From the NCBI RefSeq assembly GCF_900446215.1, contig NZ_UAQZ01000012.1, positions 744,001 through 808,000 of the forward strand: a stretch of 64,000 nt of DNA, given 5' to 3'. Made by a program: the position numbers and the translations under genes. The number at the start of each line of letters is the position of its first letter. Position 1 is the first letter of the stretch. The notes below the pieces were generated by a model. That model saw only the letters and a list, made by a program, of their open reading frames with translations. It was not told where the DNA came from and searched no databases. Shown here in pieces: positions 26,916 through 36,009 of the stretch. The DNA is from Burkholderia cenocepacia. Lineage in GTDB: Bacteria > Pseudomonadota > Gammaproteobacteria > Burkholderiales > Burkholderiaceae.

Positions 26916-28292
26916 TCAGCGGATCGTGTTCAGCACGGCCTCGACCGACTGGCCGATCGCGAGCAGCGCGTCGTCGCGATGCGGCGCCGCCGCGAGCATC
27001 AGGCCGACCGGCGCCGCGTCGCGCGGATGGCACGGCAGCGACAGCCCGCACGCATCGAGGAAGTTGAACGCGCTCGGGTTGCGCAGGATCAGCGCGTTGG
27101 TGCGCGTGAACGCGTCGTCGTCCGTTTCGAGTTCGGCGATGCGCGGCGGCACGACCGGCACCGTCGGCGCGACGAGCGCGTCGAAGCGCGACCAGACCGT
27201 GTGCGCGGCTTCGTCGAGCATCGCGGCACGCGCGGCGAGCAGGTCGAGATAGTCGGCGGCGCTCGCGGGTTCGCCCTTCAGGATCCGCGTCAGCACGCGC
27301 GGGTCGTACTGGTCGCGGTGCGTGGCGAGCAGCGGACGATGCCACGCGTACGCCTCGATCGGCGAGAAGCCGAAACGGTTGATCTCCGGCAGCCGGTCGA
27401 GCGCGGGGAAGCGCACTTCGGTGACGATCGCGCCGGCGGCTTCCAGATGCTTGAGCGCGGTGTCGAGCGCGGCCGCGACATCGGCATCGACGCCGTCCGT
27501 CACGTAGTTCGTCAGCACGCCGAGCCGTACGCCTTCGAGCGGCCGGGCGGCCGGCACGTGCGGCTCGAGCCCCGCCAGCATCCGGTCGACGAGCGCGCAG
27601 CACGCGACCGTGAGGCCGATCGGGCCGAACGAGTCGAGCGTCGTCGACAGCGGCACGCCGCCTTGCGTCGGGATCCGGCTCGCGGTCGGCTTGAAGCCCG
27701 TGAGCCCGCACAGCGCGGCCGGGATGCGGATCGAGCCGCCGGTGTCGGTGCCGAGCGCGACGGCGGCCATCCCGTCGGCGACCGACGCGGCCGCCCCCGA
27801 CGACGAGCCGCCCGAAATCCGCGCGTCGCCCGGCACGTCGCGGTGGTACGGCGAGCGCGGATTGCCGAAGTGCGGATTCAGCCCGAGCCCCGAGAACGCG
27901 AATTCGCTCATGTTGGTGCGGCCGACCAGCACCGCGCCCGCGCGCTTGAGCCGCGCGACGGCGACCGCATCGGTGCGCGCGGCCGGTGCGCCGTCGAGCA
28001 CGCGCGAGCCCGCGCGCGTCACCTGGCCCGCGACGTCGAACAGGTCCTTGACCGATACCGGAATGCCCGCGAGCGGCGACAGCACGGTGCCCGCGGCGCG
28101 CAGCCGGTCGTGCGCGTCGGCGGCCGCGCGGGCGTTGTCGGCATCGACTTCGGTGAAGACGACCGCGCCCTGGCCCGCCGGATCGGCGATCCGGTCGAGC
28201 GCGGTGTCGACGAGCGCGCGGCTCGTGGTCCGGCCGGCGGCGAGGTCGGCGGCGAGCTGGGCGAGCGGGGGGAACGGCGTGAAAGTGGTCAT
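26916..28292 (-). CDS. Amidase-signature family hydrolase
   Basis: 458 residues. The Ser-cisSer-Lys triad is present: Lys in PVSVKDLFDVAG (about residue 80), Ser in RISGGSSSGAAASVADG (about 158) and nucleophile Ser in GTDTGGSIRIPAALCG (about 182). Cytoplasmic amide hydrolase; the substrate is unknown. Too different in context to call GatA (no gatB/gatC). It starts 6 bases after the GntR stop, so the two are one operon and the regulator probably controls the amidase. Confidence 0.88.
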   Translation of the reverse strand: MTTFTPFPPLAQLAADLAAGRTTSRALVDTALDRIADPAGQGAVVFTEVDADNARAAADAHDRLRAAGTVLSPLAGIPVSVKDLFDVAGQVTRAGSRVLDGAPAARTDAVAVARLKRAGAVLVGRTNMSEFAFSGLGLNPHFGNPRSPYHRDVPGDARISGGSSSGAAASVADGMAAVALGTDTGGSIRIPAALCGLTGFKPTASRIPTQGGVPLSTTLDSFGPIGLTVACCALVDRMLAGLEPHVPAARPLEGVRLGVLTNYVTDGVDADVAAALDTALKHLEAAGAIVTEVRFPALDRLPEINRFGFSPIEAYAWHRPLLATHRDQYDPRVLTRILKGEPASAADYLDLLAARAAMLDEAAHTVWSRFDALVAPTVPVVPPRIAELETDDDAFTRTNALILRNPSAFNFLDACGLSLPCHPRDAAPVGLMLAAAPHRDDALLAIGQSVEAVLNTIR

Positions 28293-28298
28293 GGCGGC

Positions 28299-28979
28299 TC
28301 AGGGGCGAAGATGTTGGACAAGCGTGGAGCGGAACGAATCGATGTGGCTTTCGACGGCTGCGCGCGCACCGGCGGCGTCGCGGGCGGACAGCCGGTCGAA
28401 CAGCGCGCGGTGCTCGTGCTGGACGTCGGCGAGATGGTGCGGTTCGGACAGCGTGACGAACCAGAAGCGCAGCGAGCGCTCGTGCAGCGCGCGCAGGATG
28501 TCGGCGAGCACCGCATTGCGCGCGGCCGCGGCGATCGTCTGGTGAAACGCGCGGTCGAGCTCCATCATGCCTTCGACGTCGTGCGTGTCGACGCAGGCCT
28601 GCCCGTCGTCGAGCAGCGCGGCCAGGTGCGCGAGATCGTCGGATGTCGCATGGCGCGCGGCGAGTTCGGCGCAGTGCGCTTCGTTGATGCGCCGCACGTC
28701 GATCACCGCGACGATGTCGTCGAGCGACAGCGGCTGCACCATCAGGCCCTTGCGCGGCATCACGGACAGCAACCCTTCGAGCACAAGCCGATGCACGGCC
28801 TGGTGCACCGGCGTGCGGCCGATCCCGGTGCGCGCGACGAGGTCGGCTTCGTTGAGCGCGGCGCCCGGCTTCAAGCGCATCGTGATGATGTCGCGCTGGA
28901 TCAGCGCGTACGCGCGCTCGGCAAGGCTGGCCGGCGATGCGGCGGGGCGGTCGCGTGCGACGTCGGTCAGCGTACTCAT
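28299..28979 (-). CDS. GntR-family regulator with FCD domain
   Basis: 226 residues. N-terminal winged helix (ALIQRDIITMRLKPGAALNEADLVARTGIGRTPVHQAVHRL), then an all-helical FCD domain with metal/ligand His and Asp residues (DRAFHQTIAAAA; EHRALFDRL; VESHIDSF). It probably represses the amidase behind it in response to a carboxylate. A perfect palindrome GTGATATATCAC lies 82 bases upstream. Confidence 0.88.
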   Translation of the reverse strand: MSTLTDVARDRPAASPASLAERAYALIQRDIITMRLKPGAALNEADLVARTGIGRTPVHQAVHRLVLEGLLSVMPRKGLMVQPLSLDDIVAVIDVRRINEAHCAELAARHATSDDLAHLAALLDDGQACVDTHDVEGMMELDRAFHQTIAAAARNAVLADILRALHERSLRFWFVTLSEPHHLADVQHEHRALFDRLSARDAAGARAAVESHIDSFRSTLVQHLRP

Positions 28980-29060
28980 GCGGGCGGCGGCAGCGGGGCC
29001 GGAGGGGGCGCGATCATGACGCGGAGGCTCGGAAGGCGTGGACGATCTCTGGATATTATT

Positions 29061-29072
29061 GTGATATATCAC
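29061..29072. promoter_or_regulatory. Palindromic operator candidate GTGATATATCAC
   Basis: A perfect 12-bp palindrome in the 281-bp divergent region between the GntR gene and the amidotransferase gene, in a local AT-rich patch. Its size fits FadR/FCD-type operators. Confidence 0.5.
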
Positions 29073-29260
29073 GGATGTCCACTGCGGAAGATATCGGGAA
29101 AGCCGGTGCCGGCGCGTGAGCGGAGCCGCCCCGCGGCACGACTTGCCACCGACTTGCAACAATATCGACAGGATGTTGCAGGTTTGCCGCGCGATCGTGC
29201 ACTGAAGCATAATGAATCTTCGTCAATCCATACGCGCGAGCGACGTACCAGACCATCGTC

Positions 29261-30451
29261 ATGAGCGAAACCACGCCTTCCCCGGCCGGTCTGCCCGGCA
29301 CCTCTTCCGCTTCTTCCGATTCCCCCCGCCCCGATCCGGAGAAAACGCCCGATGCGCCGGCCACGCAGGCCGCCGCGCACAACGTCGCCGACGACGGCGC
29401 GTCGCCCGTCACGGCCGCGTCCGAGCCGGGCGCGCCCGGTGCGGCAGGCGCCGTAGGCGATGGCGCTGCCGCGGCCGCGCCGCCGAAGCCCGGCGCGCCG
29501 CCGCCCGGATTCGGCGCGCAGCCCGATTTCGACACGCCGCGGCCGCCGCCCGCGAACGCGCAGAATGCGCCGCCGGCCTACCTGAAGCAGAGCGACACGC
29601 CGTGGTCGGTGTTCGGCCGGATCGTCGCGGCGCGCGCGCGGCGGCTGTTCGACCGCGCCGGCCAGCGCATCACGCAGCGCACGCTGCGCATCGGCGTGTC
29701 GGCGCGGATCTTCCATCCGGAGCCGGGCGCGAAGGGGCTGCGCGGCAAGACGCTGCAGTATCTCGAGGAATCGATCGCTCACTGGGTGATGTCGCGCGAC
29801 GTGCTCGTGTTCATGATTCCGACCGTCGGCCATCAAGGCATGATCCATCCGAGCAACATCCGCCTGCGCGATTACGCGAAGCATCTCGACGGCCTGCTGC
29901 TGCAAGGCGGCGCCGACGTGTCGCCGCAGACCTACGCGGCGTCGGATGCGCGTCCCGAATGGCCCGGCGATCGCGTGCGCGACATGTACGAGCTCGAGCT
30001 GCTGCACGAATTCGTCGAGTCCGGCAAACCCGTGCTCGGCGTGTGTCGCGGCTGCCAGCTGATCAACGTCGCGTTCGGCGGCTCGTTGTACCAGGACATC
30101 GCCACCGACGTGCCGACCGCGAATGCGCACGTGAGCGAGCATTACGACCAGCATCGTCACGCGATCCGCTTCCCCGACTCGTCGACGCTCGCGAGCATGT
30201 TCCCGGGGCGCAGCGAAGCGATCGTCAACTCGATTCACCACCAGGCGATTCGCGATCTCGGCCGCGATCTGAACATCGAGGCCGTATCGGCCGGCGATGG
30301 AATCATCGAAGGCATTCGCCATCGGCGCTCGCCGTTCGTCGTCGGCGTGCAGTGGCATCCGGAGTTCCATCGCGCGGGCGGCTCGGAACTGCTCGACTGC
30401 ACGCCGCTGCTCGATGCGTTCCTGCGCGCGGCGCGTGAAACGCGTCTGTAG
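29261..30451 (+). CDS. Class-I glutamine amidotransferase / gamma-glutamyl-GABA hydrolase family (C26)
   Basis: 396 residues. The N-terminal ~110 residues are a Pro/Ala-rich disordered extension not seen in PuuD. The catalytic domain follows, with nucleophile Cys in VLGVCRGCQLINVAFGG (about residue 263) and the His/Glu pair in VGVQWHPEFH (about 367). Likely hydrolyses gamma-glutamyl amides, as PuuD does in polyamine breakdown, but no puu genes adjoin it. The unusual N-terminal tail may be for localisation. No membrane segment. Confidence 0.85.
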   Translation: MSETTPSPAGLPGTSSASSDSPRPDPEKTPDAPATQAAAHNVADDGASPVTAASEPGAPGAAGAVGDGAAAAAPPKPGAPPPGFGAQPDFDTPRPPPANAQNAPPAYLKQSDTPWSVFGRIVAARARRLFDRAGQRITQRTLRIGVSARIFHPEPGAKGLRGKTLQYLEESIAHWVMSRDVLVFMIPTVGHQGMIHPSNIRLRDYAKHLDGLLLQGGADVSPQTYAASDARPEWPGDRVRDMYELELLHEFVESGKPVLGVCRGCQLINVAFGGSLYQDIATDVPTANAHVSEHYDQHRHAIRFPDSSTLASMFPGRSEAIVNSIHHQAIRDLGRDLNIEAVSAGDGIIEGIRHRRSPFVVGVQWHPEFHRAGGSELLDCTPLLDAFLRAARETRL

Positions 30452-30566
30452 CACGCCGCATTTTCCGTGTTGCACGAAGGCCGGCCGCATCCCGATAAAT
30501 TCGAGATGGGGCCGTTTCGTTTTGAACGATAATCGCGAGTTCCGATTCGTTCGCCGGAGTCTGACG

Positions 30567-31265
30567 TTGGTTTTCCGAAACTTTTCCCCTGCACGATGCG
30601 CAACGTGGATCGTTGCGCTGGTTGCCTGCGCGCAAGCGGGCGCGGCCTGGTCCGCCGACGCGAGCGCACCTGTTGCCGGCACGCGTCCGGCGGTCACGAG
30701 CCTAAGCGGCGGCGCGTCATCGGCGGCATCGGGCGCGGTCGCGACGGACGCCGCCGCACAAGGCAACGTCGCCGAGCTGACGCAGATGCTGCACGACGGC
30801 CGGATCGTCGAGATGCGCACCACGTACAACGGCAGCTACGGCGCGAGCCTGATGTTCGATCCGCGCGAGATGACGTATTACGTCGCGCTGTTCCAGGACA
30901 AGAACCTGTGGCGCGTGATCCGTTCGCAGGAAAAGAATCGCGCGGAGACGGTGTACGCGAACTTCGTGCAGCAGACCGCGCAGCTCGCCGATATCGAGAT
31001 CCGCCGAACCGAGTTGCAGGCGCAGAAGGCATTTCTCGAGCGCGTGATCGCGCTGCAGGCGAATCGTGCGCAACAGTTGCAGGCCGATCTGAGCGTCGCG
31101 CGCAGCCAGCAGGCAGAAGTCGCGCAGCGGCAGAAGTCGGCGCAGGAGCAGGCGCAGGTGCTGCAGGTCGAGAAGCGGGCTGCGCAGTTGCAGTTGCGCG
31201 ATCTGCAGGAGCAGGTGCGGCAACTCGAGAGACAGACCGAGACGGGGCTGCCCGCGCACAAGTAA
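30567..31265 (+). CDS. DUF2968 secreted coiled-coil protein
   Basis: 232 residues if the TTG at 30567 is the start: GGAGT sits 6-7 bases upstream and the product then opens with a normal signal peptide (to AWSADA). Residues ~120-230 are a long Gln/Ala/Arg coiled coil (LQAQKAFLERVIALQANRAQ and on). The conserved front part carries HDGRIVEMRTTYNGSYGASL. Periplasmic; function unknown. Followed by a strong terminator. Confidence 0.8.
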   Translation: MVFRNFSPARCATWIVALVACAQAGAAWSADASAPVAGTRPAVTSLSGGASSAASGAVATDAAAQGNVAELTQMLHDGRIVEMRTTYNGSYGASLMFDPREMTYYVALFQDKNLWRVIRSQEKNRAETVYANFVQQTAQLADIEIRRTELQAQKAFLERVIALQANRAQQLQADLSVARSQQAEVAQRQKSAQEQAQVLQVEKRAAQLQLRDLQEQVRQLERQTETGLPAHK

Positions 31266-31297
31266 TGGTTCGTCGAACGGACGGAGCGAGACGAGCG

Positions 31298-31331
31298 AAA
31301 ACCCGGCGAAGCGATCTTCGCCGGGTTTTTT
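31298..31331 (+). terminator. Terminator after DUF2968 gene
   Basis: A 14-bp perfect stem AAAACCCGGCGAAG/CTTCGCCGGGTTTT with CGAT loop, then T's. It could also serve the convergent gene. Confidence 0.9.
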
Positions 31332-31343
31332 ATTGCGCGGGCG

Positions 31344-32312
31344 TCAGTGCGTGAACGCGTCCGGCGTGTCGGTCACGCGGCGGTGCGACAGTTGCGACGT
31401 CCAGTCGAAACCGGCCGCGCTCGGGTGTGCCGGGCGGGCCGGCTGCGTGGCGCGCAGCGCGTTCGCCATTGCGATCAACGTGGCCGGATCGTCGAGCGAG
31501 CCGCGTGCATCGCGCGTGTTGGCGATGCGCGGCGGCGGAGCGAGTCGATCGCGTGTGCCGGTGCCGGCCGCGTCGCGCGGGATCGGCGGATGCGGAATCG
31601 TCGGATGCGCAGCGAGCCGCGGCACGACCGGTGTGCGGGTCGGTGACTTCGTCGTGCGCAGGCCGGTTGCTCGACGTGGTGAAGCAGGCGTGACGTGCCG
31701 CACGTCGGCCGTCGCTTGCGGGTGAAGCGTTGCCGGTCGAAGCGCGACGCGGTGCCTGGCTGGCGGTGATTCGACCGTGTGCGCGACGGGCGTCGCCATC
31801 TTGTGCTGCGGCATGACGCGCGTCGATGTATCCGGCTGTGCCGAGGCGACACGTATCGAGCCGGTCGATGTCGTGACGTGATCGGACGTACGGCCGGTCG
31901 CTTGAATCGCATGCACGGGCCCGAAACCCGCAGGCGGGTCGTACGTGCCGATCAGCCAGCCGATGATGCCGAGCGCGCCGATGCTCCAGCAGACCGCGTA
32001 CATCGCGCGCCGGTCGCGAGGGCGGCGCGCGGGATGGCGCAACCGCCGGGCAGGGGCCGCAGCCGGCGCGACAGCCCGCCCGCCCGAAGCCGGCAGCGCG
32101 GCCGCCGGTAGCGGTTGCCACCGGCATGCGCGGTGCGGCGAGCCGACATCGACGCAGGACGTCGTCAGGGTCGCGAGGCCGTGCTTGCCGGGCCGTGCGC
32201 CGGGTGCGCCGAGAAACCGCCATTCGCGGCCGAACGGCGGGACGTGATCGAGCGGATTGACGCGCGGGCGGGCGAGCGCGCCTTCGATCGGGACGAGGGG
32301 CGATGGGGTCAT
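31344..32312 (-). CDS. Hypothetical single-pass membrane protein
   Basis: 322 residues from ATG 32312 (MTPSPLVPI). One membrane helix in the middle (AMYAVCWSIGALGIIGWLIG), a basic front part and a long Pro/Thr/Arg/His-rich disordered tail. Not recognised. A start at 32384 is also open; neither has a good ribosome site, so the N-terminus is uncertain. The reading frame itself is supported by the hydrophobic helix and a conserved-looking N-terminus, but only moderately. Confidence 0.5.
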   Translation of the reverse strand: MTPSPLVPIEGALARPRVNPLDHVPPFGREWRFLGAPGARPGKHGLATLTTSCVDVGSPHRACRWQPLPAAALPASGGRAVAPAAAPARRLRHPARRPRDRRAMYAVCWSIGALGIIGWLIGTYDPPAGFGPVHAIQATGRTSDHVTTSTGSIRVASAQPDTSTRVMPQHKMATPVAHTVESPPARHRVALRPATLHPQATADVRHVTPASPRRATGLRTTKSPTRTPVVPRLAAHPTIPHPPIPRDAAGTGTRDRLAPPPRIANTRDARGSLDDPATLIAMANALRATQPARPAHPSAAGFDWTSQLSHRRVTDTPDAFTH

Positions 32313-32666
32313 GAAAGGGGTACACCGTGCGATACGGGCAACCGTGCCGGCGCGCCGCGGAAATGTCGTTGCAAATCGTGACATTGTGGTCAGCCGGCGA
32401 AGGCAGGTCGATCAGATCAATCTGATTCTTGTGCCCGTTTGAGGGCGACTGGTACGAGGTGGGTGCCGCGACAGCCGGGACGGGCGCGCCACAAGGCAAA
32501 TGTCGGCCTGGCGTGGCATGATTCGCGAATCATGCCGGCGGCGCGTCGTTACGCGCCGTGCCGTCGGCGGGCAGCGATGCCCGTGCGCGGGGGTCAACCC
32601 GGCGCGTCGCGCATCGCCGGATTCATGCGGCGCGGTATTCGCGCCATCCGAGCTGAGCGAGAAAAC
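32313..32666. other. Gap upstream of the MFS transporter gene
   Basis: 354 bases without a gene. It contains a perfect 22-bp palindrome (32515-32536), described separately, and an AT-rich stretch near 32360-32440. Confidence 0.6.
32515..32536. promoter_or_regulatory. Perfect 22-bp palindrome GGCATGATTCGCGAATCATGCC
   Basis: The 22 bases are fully self-complementary with no loop, so this is more an operator for a dimeric regulator than a hairpin. It lies 130 bases before the MFS start. No adjacent regulator gene identifies the binder. Confidence 0.5.
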
Positions 32667-33962
32667 ATGTCCACAGCGTCCCCTGCCATCGCGCAGGAAT
32701 CGAAAGTCCGCACCGTATTCCGGGTCGTCAGCGGCAATTTCCTGGAAATGTACGACTTCATGGTCTACGGGTATTACGCGTCGGCCATCGCGAAAACGTA
32801 CTTTCCGAGCGGCAACGCCTTCGCATCGCTGATGCTGTCGTTGTCGGTATTCGGCGCGGGTTTCCTGATGCGGCCGGTCGGCGCGATCGTGCTCGGCGCG
32901 TACATCGACCATCACGGCCGCCGCAAGGGGCTGATCCTGACGCTCGGGCTGATGGCGATCGGCACGCTCACGGTGGCCGCGATACCGGGCTATGCGACGA
33001 TCGGCGTGCTCGCGCCGGTGCTCGTGCTGCTCGGCCGGCTGTTGCAGGGCTTTTCGGCGGGCGTCGAGCTCGGCGGCGTGTCGGTCTACCTGTCGGAAAT
33101 CGCGACGAAGGGGCACAAGGGGTTCTATACGTCGTGGCAGTCGGGCAGCCAGCAGGTGGCCGTCGTGTTCGCCGCGTTCGTCGGTGTCGTGCTGAACCGC
33201 GCGCTGCCGGTCGAGGAAATGACCGCGTGGGGCTGGCGCATTCCGTTCCTGATCGGCTGCCTGATCGTGCCGTTCCTGTTCCTGATCCGCCGGTCGCTGA
33301 AGGAGACCGACGAATTCCTGGCGAAGCGTCACCGTCCGACGATGGGCGAGATCATGCGCTCGATGCTCGACAACTGGGGTGTCGTGGTGGCCGGCATGGG
33401 GATGGTGATCATGACGACGGTGTCGTTCTACATGATTACCGCCTATACGCCGACCTTCGGCAAGGAAGTGCTGCACCTGTCGTCGCTCGATGCGCTCGTC
33501 GTGACCGTTTGTGTCGGGATCTCGAATCTCGTGTGGCTGCCGCTGTCCGGTGCGTTGTCCGACCGCATCGGCCGCCGCCCGGTGCTGATCGCGTTCACCG
33601 TGCTGACGCTGCTGTCGGCTTACCCGGCCGTGCTGTGGCTCGTCGGCGATCCGTCGTTCCTGCGGCTGCTCGCGGTCGAGCTGTGGCTGTCGTTCCTGTA
33701 CGCGTCGTACAACGGGGCGATGGTCGTCGCGTTGACCGAAGTGATGCCGGCCGACGTGCGTACGGCCGGCTTTTCGCTCGCGTACAGCCTGGCCACGACG
33801 ATCGGCGGCTTCACACCGGCGATCTCGACGCTGCTGATCCACCAGACGGGCAACAAGGCGGCGCCGGGGCTGTGGTTGAGCGTGGCCGCGATCTGCGGCT
33901 TGATCGCGACGCTCGTGCTGTACCGCACGGCCGACGCGCGCAACCAGTACAAGTCGGTCTGA
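32667..33962 (+). CDS. MFS transporter, metabolite:H+ symporter (citrate/tricarballylate type)
   Basis: 431 residues, 12 predicted membrane helices. The N-terminus FRVVSGNFLEMYDFMVYGYYA and the loop YIDHHGRRKGLILTL between helices 2 and 3 are typical of the metabolite:H+ symporter family (CitA, TcuC, ProP-related). The second signature SDRIGRRPVLIAF sits after helix 8. Probably imports a di- or tricarboxylate with protons; substrate not determinable. Monocistronic, ending in a bidirectional terminator. Confidence 0.9.
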   Translation: MSTASPAIAQESKVRTVFRVVSGNFLEMYDFMVYGYYASAIAKTYFPSGNAFASLMLSLSVFGAGFLMRPVGAIVLGAYIDHHGRRKGLILTLGLMAIGTLTVAAIPGYATIGVLAPVLVLLGRLLQGFSAGVELGGVSVYLSEIATKGHKGFYTSWQSGSQQVAVVFAAFVGVVLNRALPVEEMTAWGWRIPFLIGCLIVPFLFLIRRSLKETDEFLAKRHRPTMGEIMRSMLDNWGVVVAGMGMVIMTTVSFYMITAYTPTFGKEVLHLSSLDALVVTVCVGISNLVWLPLSGALSDRIGRRPVLIAFTVLTLLSAYPAVLWLVGDPSFLRLLAVELWLSFLYASYNGAMVVALTEVMPADVRTAGFSLAYSLATTIGGFTPAISTLLIHQTGNKAAPGLWLSVAAICGLIATLVLYRTADARNQYKSV

Positions 33963-34003
33963 CGGCGGCAGGGCTAGCGCGCGGCGTCGGCCGCGCATCA
34001 CAT

Positions 34004-34040
34004 CGAAACAGGGAGCGCGATGCGCTCCCTGTTTCGTTTG
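34004..34040. terminator. Bidirectional terminator between MFS and TPR genes
   Basis: A 15-bp perfect stem CGAAACAGGGAGCGC with a GAT loop between convergent genes, ending in TTTG. Confidence 0.85.
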
Positions 34041-34043
34041 CGG

Positions 34044-35879
34044 TCATGCTTCGCGCAGCAGGTCGGCCACCGCGGCCGCCACGTCGCGCCACGCGCCCGG
34101 TGCAGGCTGGCGCGCGATCCTGGCCCGCGGATACCACGGGCAGTCGTCGCCGGTGAACCAGCGCCAGTCGGCTGCGAACGGCAACATGACCCACAGTGGC
34201 TTGCCGAGCGCGCCCGCGAGGTGCGCGACCGCCGTGTCGATCGTGACGACGCCGTCGAGGCGCTCGATCAGCGCGGCCGTATCGGCAAAGTCGTCCAGCC
34301 GGCCGTCGAGACGATGCACGCGCGGATGCGCGTCGACGCGCGCCCGTTCGTCGTCGTCGAGCGCGGGCTGCAGCACGATCCAGTCGATGTCCGGCAGCGC
34401 GAGCAGCGGCGCGAGCGCGTCGAACGGCATCGAGCGGTTTTCCTGCGCCTGGCGGCGTCCCGACCAGGCCAGGCCGAACTTGCGCTTCGACTGTCCGCCG
34501 AGCGAGCCGCGAAAGCGCCGGCGGGCGCCGTCGGGGGCGTCGAGGTAGCGCGAGCCGGCGATGTCGTCCAGCTGAAGCCCGAGCAGGAACGGCAGGCTCA
34601 TCAGCGTGCAGGCGACGTCCGCTGCAGGCGGCTTCGCGGCGCCCTGCGCGACGAGCGTCACGCGCCAGCGCGACGCGGCCGGCGCCAGCAGCGCGACGAG
34701 CTCCGGCTGGACTTCGAGGACGACGCGCGCGCAGCGTGCGCGGACCAGCGGCACGAAGCGGACGAACTGCAGTGTGTCGCCGAACCCCTGTTCCGCGCGG
34801 ATCAGCAGCGTGCGCGACGCAATCGGCTCGCCCTGCCAGCGCGGCAGCGTGCCGAGCGGCGTCGCGCCGGGCGTCTCGTGGCGCGCTTCGTAGGCGGGCA
34901 GGCCGCGCGTGAAGTCGCGCAGCGTCAGCAGCGTGACCGCGCGGTGCAGCCGCGCGAGCGTGAGATCGGGCGCGACGCGCAGCGCCTGGTCGTATGCGCG
35001 CAGCGCCATCTCGTGCGCGCAGAGCGCGTGATGCGCGTTGCCGAGATTCAGCCACGCGAGCCCGAACGACGGATCGAGCCCGACGGCGCGTTCGTAGTAG
35101 GGCAGCGCGTCGCGGTGGCGCGCCTGCGCGCAGAGCGCATTCGCGAGCCCGAACAGCGCGAGCGGAAACGGCGGATGCAGCGCGAGCGCGGCTTCGAATG
35201 CCGCGGCCGCCTCGGCATGCCGGCCGACCGCATCGAACGTATTGCCGAGATTGAAATGCGCGGCGACGAACCGCGGCTGCGCGGCGATCGCGGCCTGGAA
35301 GTGTGCGATCGCATCGTCGGCGCGCCCCATCGCGTTCAGCGCCATCGCGAGGTTGTTGTGCGCGCCCGCGTGCCCGGGCCGGAGCTCGAGCGCGCGACCG
35401 AACGCGGCGAGCGCGTCGTCGTGGCGGCCGAGCGCGTTCAGCGCGTTGCCGAGATTGTTGTGGATCGACGCGTCGTCGGGCGTGAGCCGCAGCGCGCGGC
35501 GGAAGGCGTCGATCGCATCGTCGTGGCGCTGCAGCGCCGCATACGCGTTGCCGAGGTTGTAGTGCGCGAGCGGAAATTCGGGCGCGAGCGTCAGCGCGTT
35601 GCGAAAGCGGTCGATCGCTTCGTCGAGCCGGCCGAGGGCTTTCAGCGCGTTGCCGAGATTGAGCTGCAGCGCCGCATCGTCCGGACGCAGCGCGACGGCG
35701 CGGCCGACGAGATCGGCCGCCTCGGCGTGCTGGCCCTGCTGGTGCCGCAGCACGCCGAACAGGTGCAGCGCGTCGGCGTCGGCGGGGTTGGAGGCGAGCG
35801 CGTTGCGATAGCCGTGCTCGGCCTCGGCGAGGCGGCCCGCACGGTGTGCGGCGTACGCCTGGTCGAATGCGGAATCCAT
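34044..35879 (-). CDS. TPR protein with C-terminal glycosyltransferase-like domain
   Basis: 611 residues. Residues ~1-330 hold about nine tetratricopeptide repeats, each with the A-x-x-N-L-G-N-A-x-x-A-L-G-R pattern (for example HNNLGNALNALGRHDDALAA). Residues ~340-600 form a GT-B-type domain like heptosyltransferases/GT9 (LLIRAEQGFGDTLQFVRFVP; TIDTAVAHLAGALGKPLWVM). Cytoplasmic or membrane-associated; protein or cell-surface glycosylation is likely, and the acceptor is unknown. ATG 35879 is used (MDSAFDQAYAAH); longer starts add non-homologous sequence. Confidence 0.88.
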   Translation of the reverse strand: MDSAFDQAYAAHRAGRLAEAEHGYRNALASNPADADALHLFGVLRHQQGQHAEAADLVGRAVALRPDDAALQLNLGNALKALGRLDEAIDRFRNALTLAPEFPLAHYNLGNAYAALQRHDDAIDAFRRALRLTPDDASIHNNLGNALNALGRHDDALAAFGRALELRPGHAGAHNNLAMALNAMGRADDAIAHFQAAIAAQPRFVAAHFNLGNTFDAVGRHAEAAAAFEAALALHPPFPLALFGLANALCAQARHRDALPYYERAVGLDPSFGLAWLNLGNAHHALCAHEMALRAYDQALRVAPDLTLARLHRAVTLLTLRDFTRGLPAYEARHETPGATPLGTLPRWQGEPIASRTLLIRAEQGFGDTLQFVRFVPLVRARCARVVLEVQPELVALLAPAASRWRVTLVAQGAAKPPAADVACTLMSLPFLLGLQLDDIAGSRYLDAPDGARRRFRGSLGGQSKRKFGLAWSGRRQAQENRSMPFDALAPLLALPDIDWIVLQPALDDDERARVDAHPRVHRLDGRLDDFADTAALIERLDGVVTIDTAVAHLAGALGKPLWVMLPFAADWRWFTGDDCPWYPRARIARQPAPGAWRDVAAAVADLLREA

Positions 35880-36009
35880 GACGCGAAAACTGGCGGAAAG
35901 CGCGTATTTTCCCACACCGCGCGGCGGGGCCGCGGATCGGCCGGTCGGCATATGGCCCCGTCACGCGGAGCGGCGTAGACTTGCATGATCGCGTGTCATC
36001 GAGGTCCTC

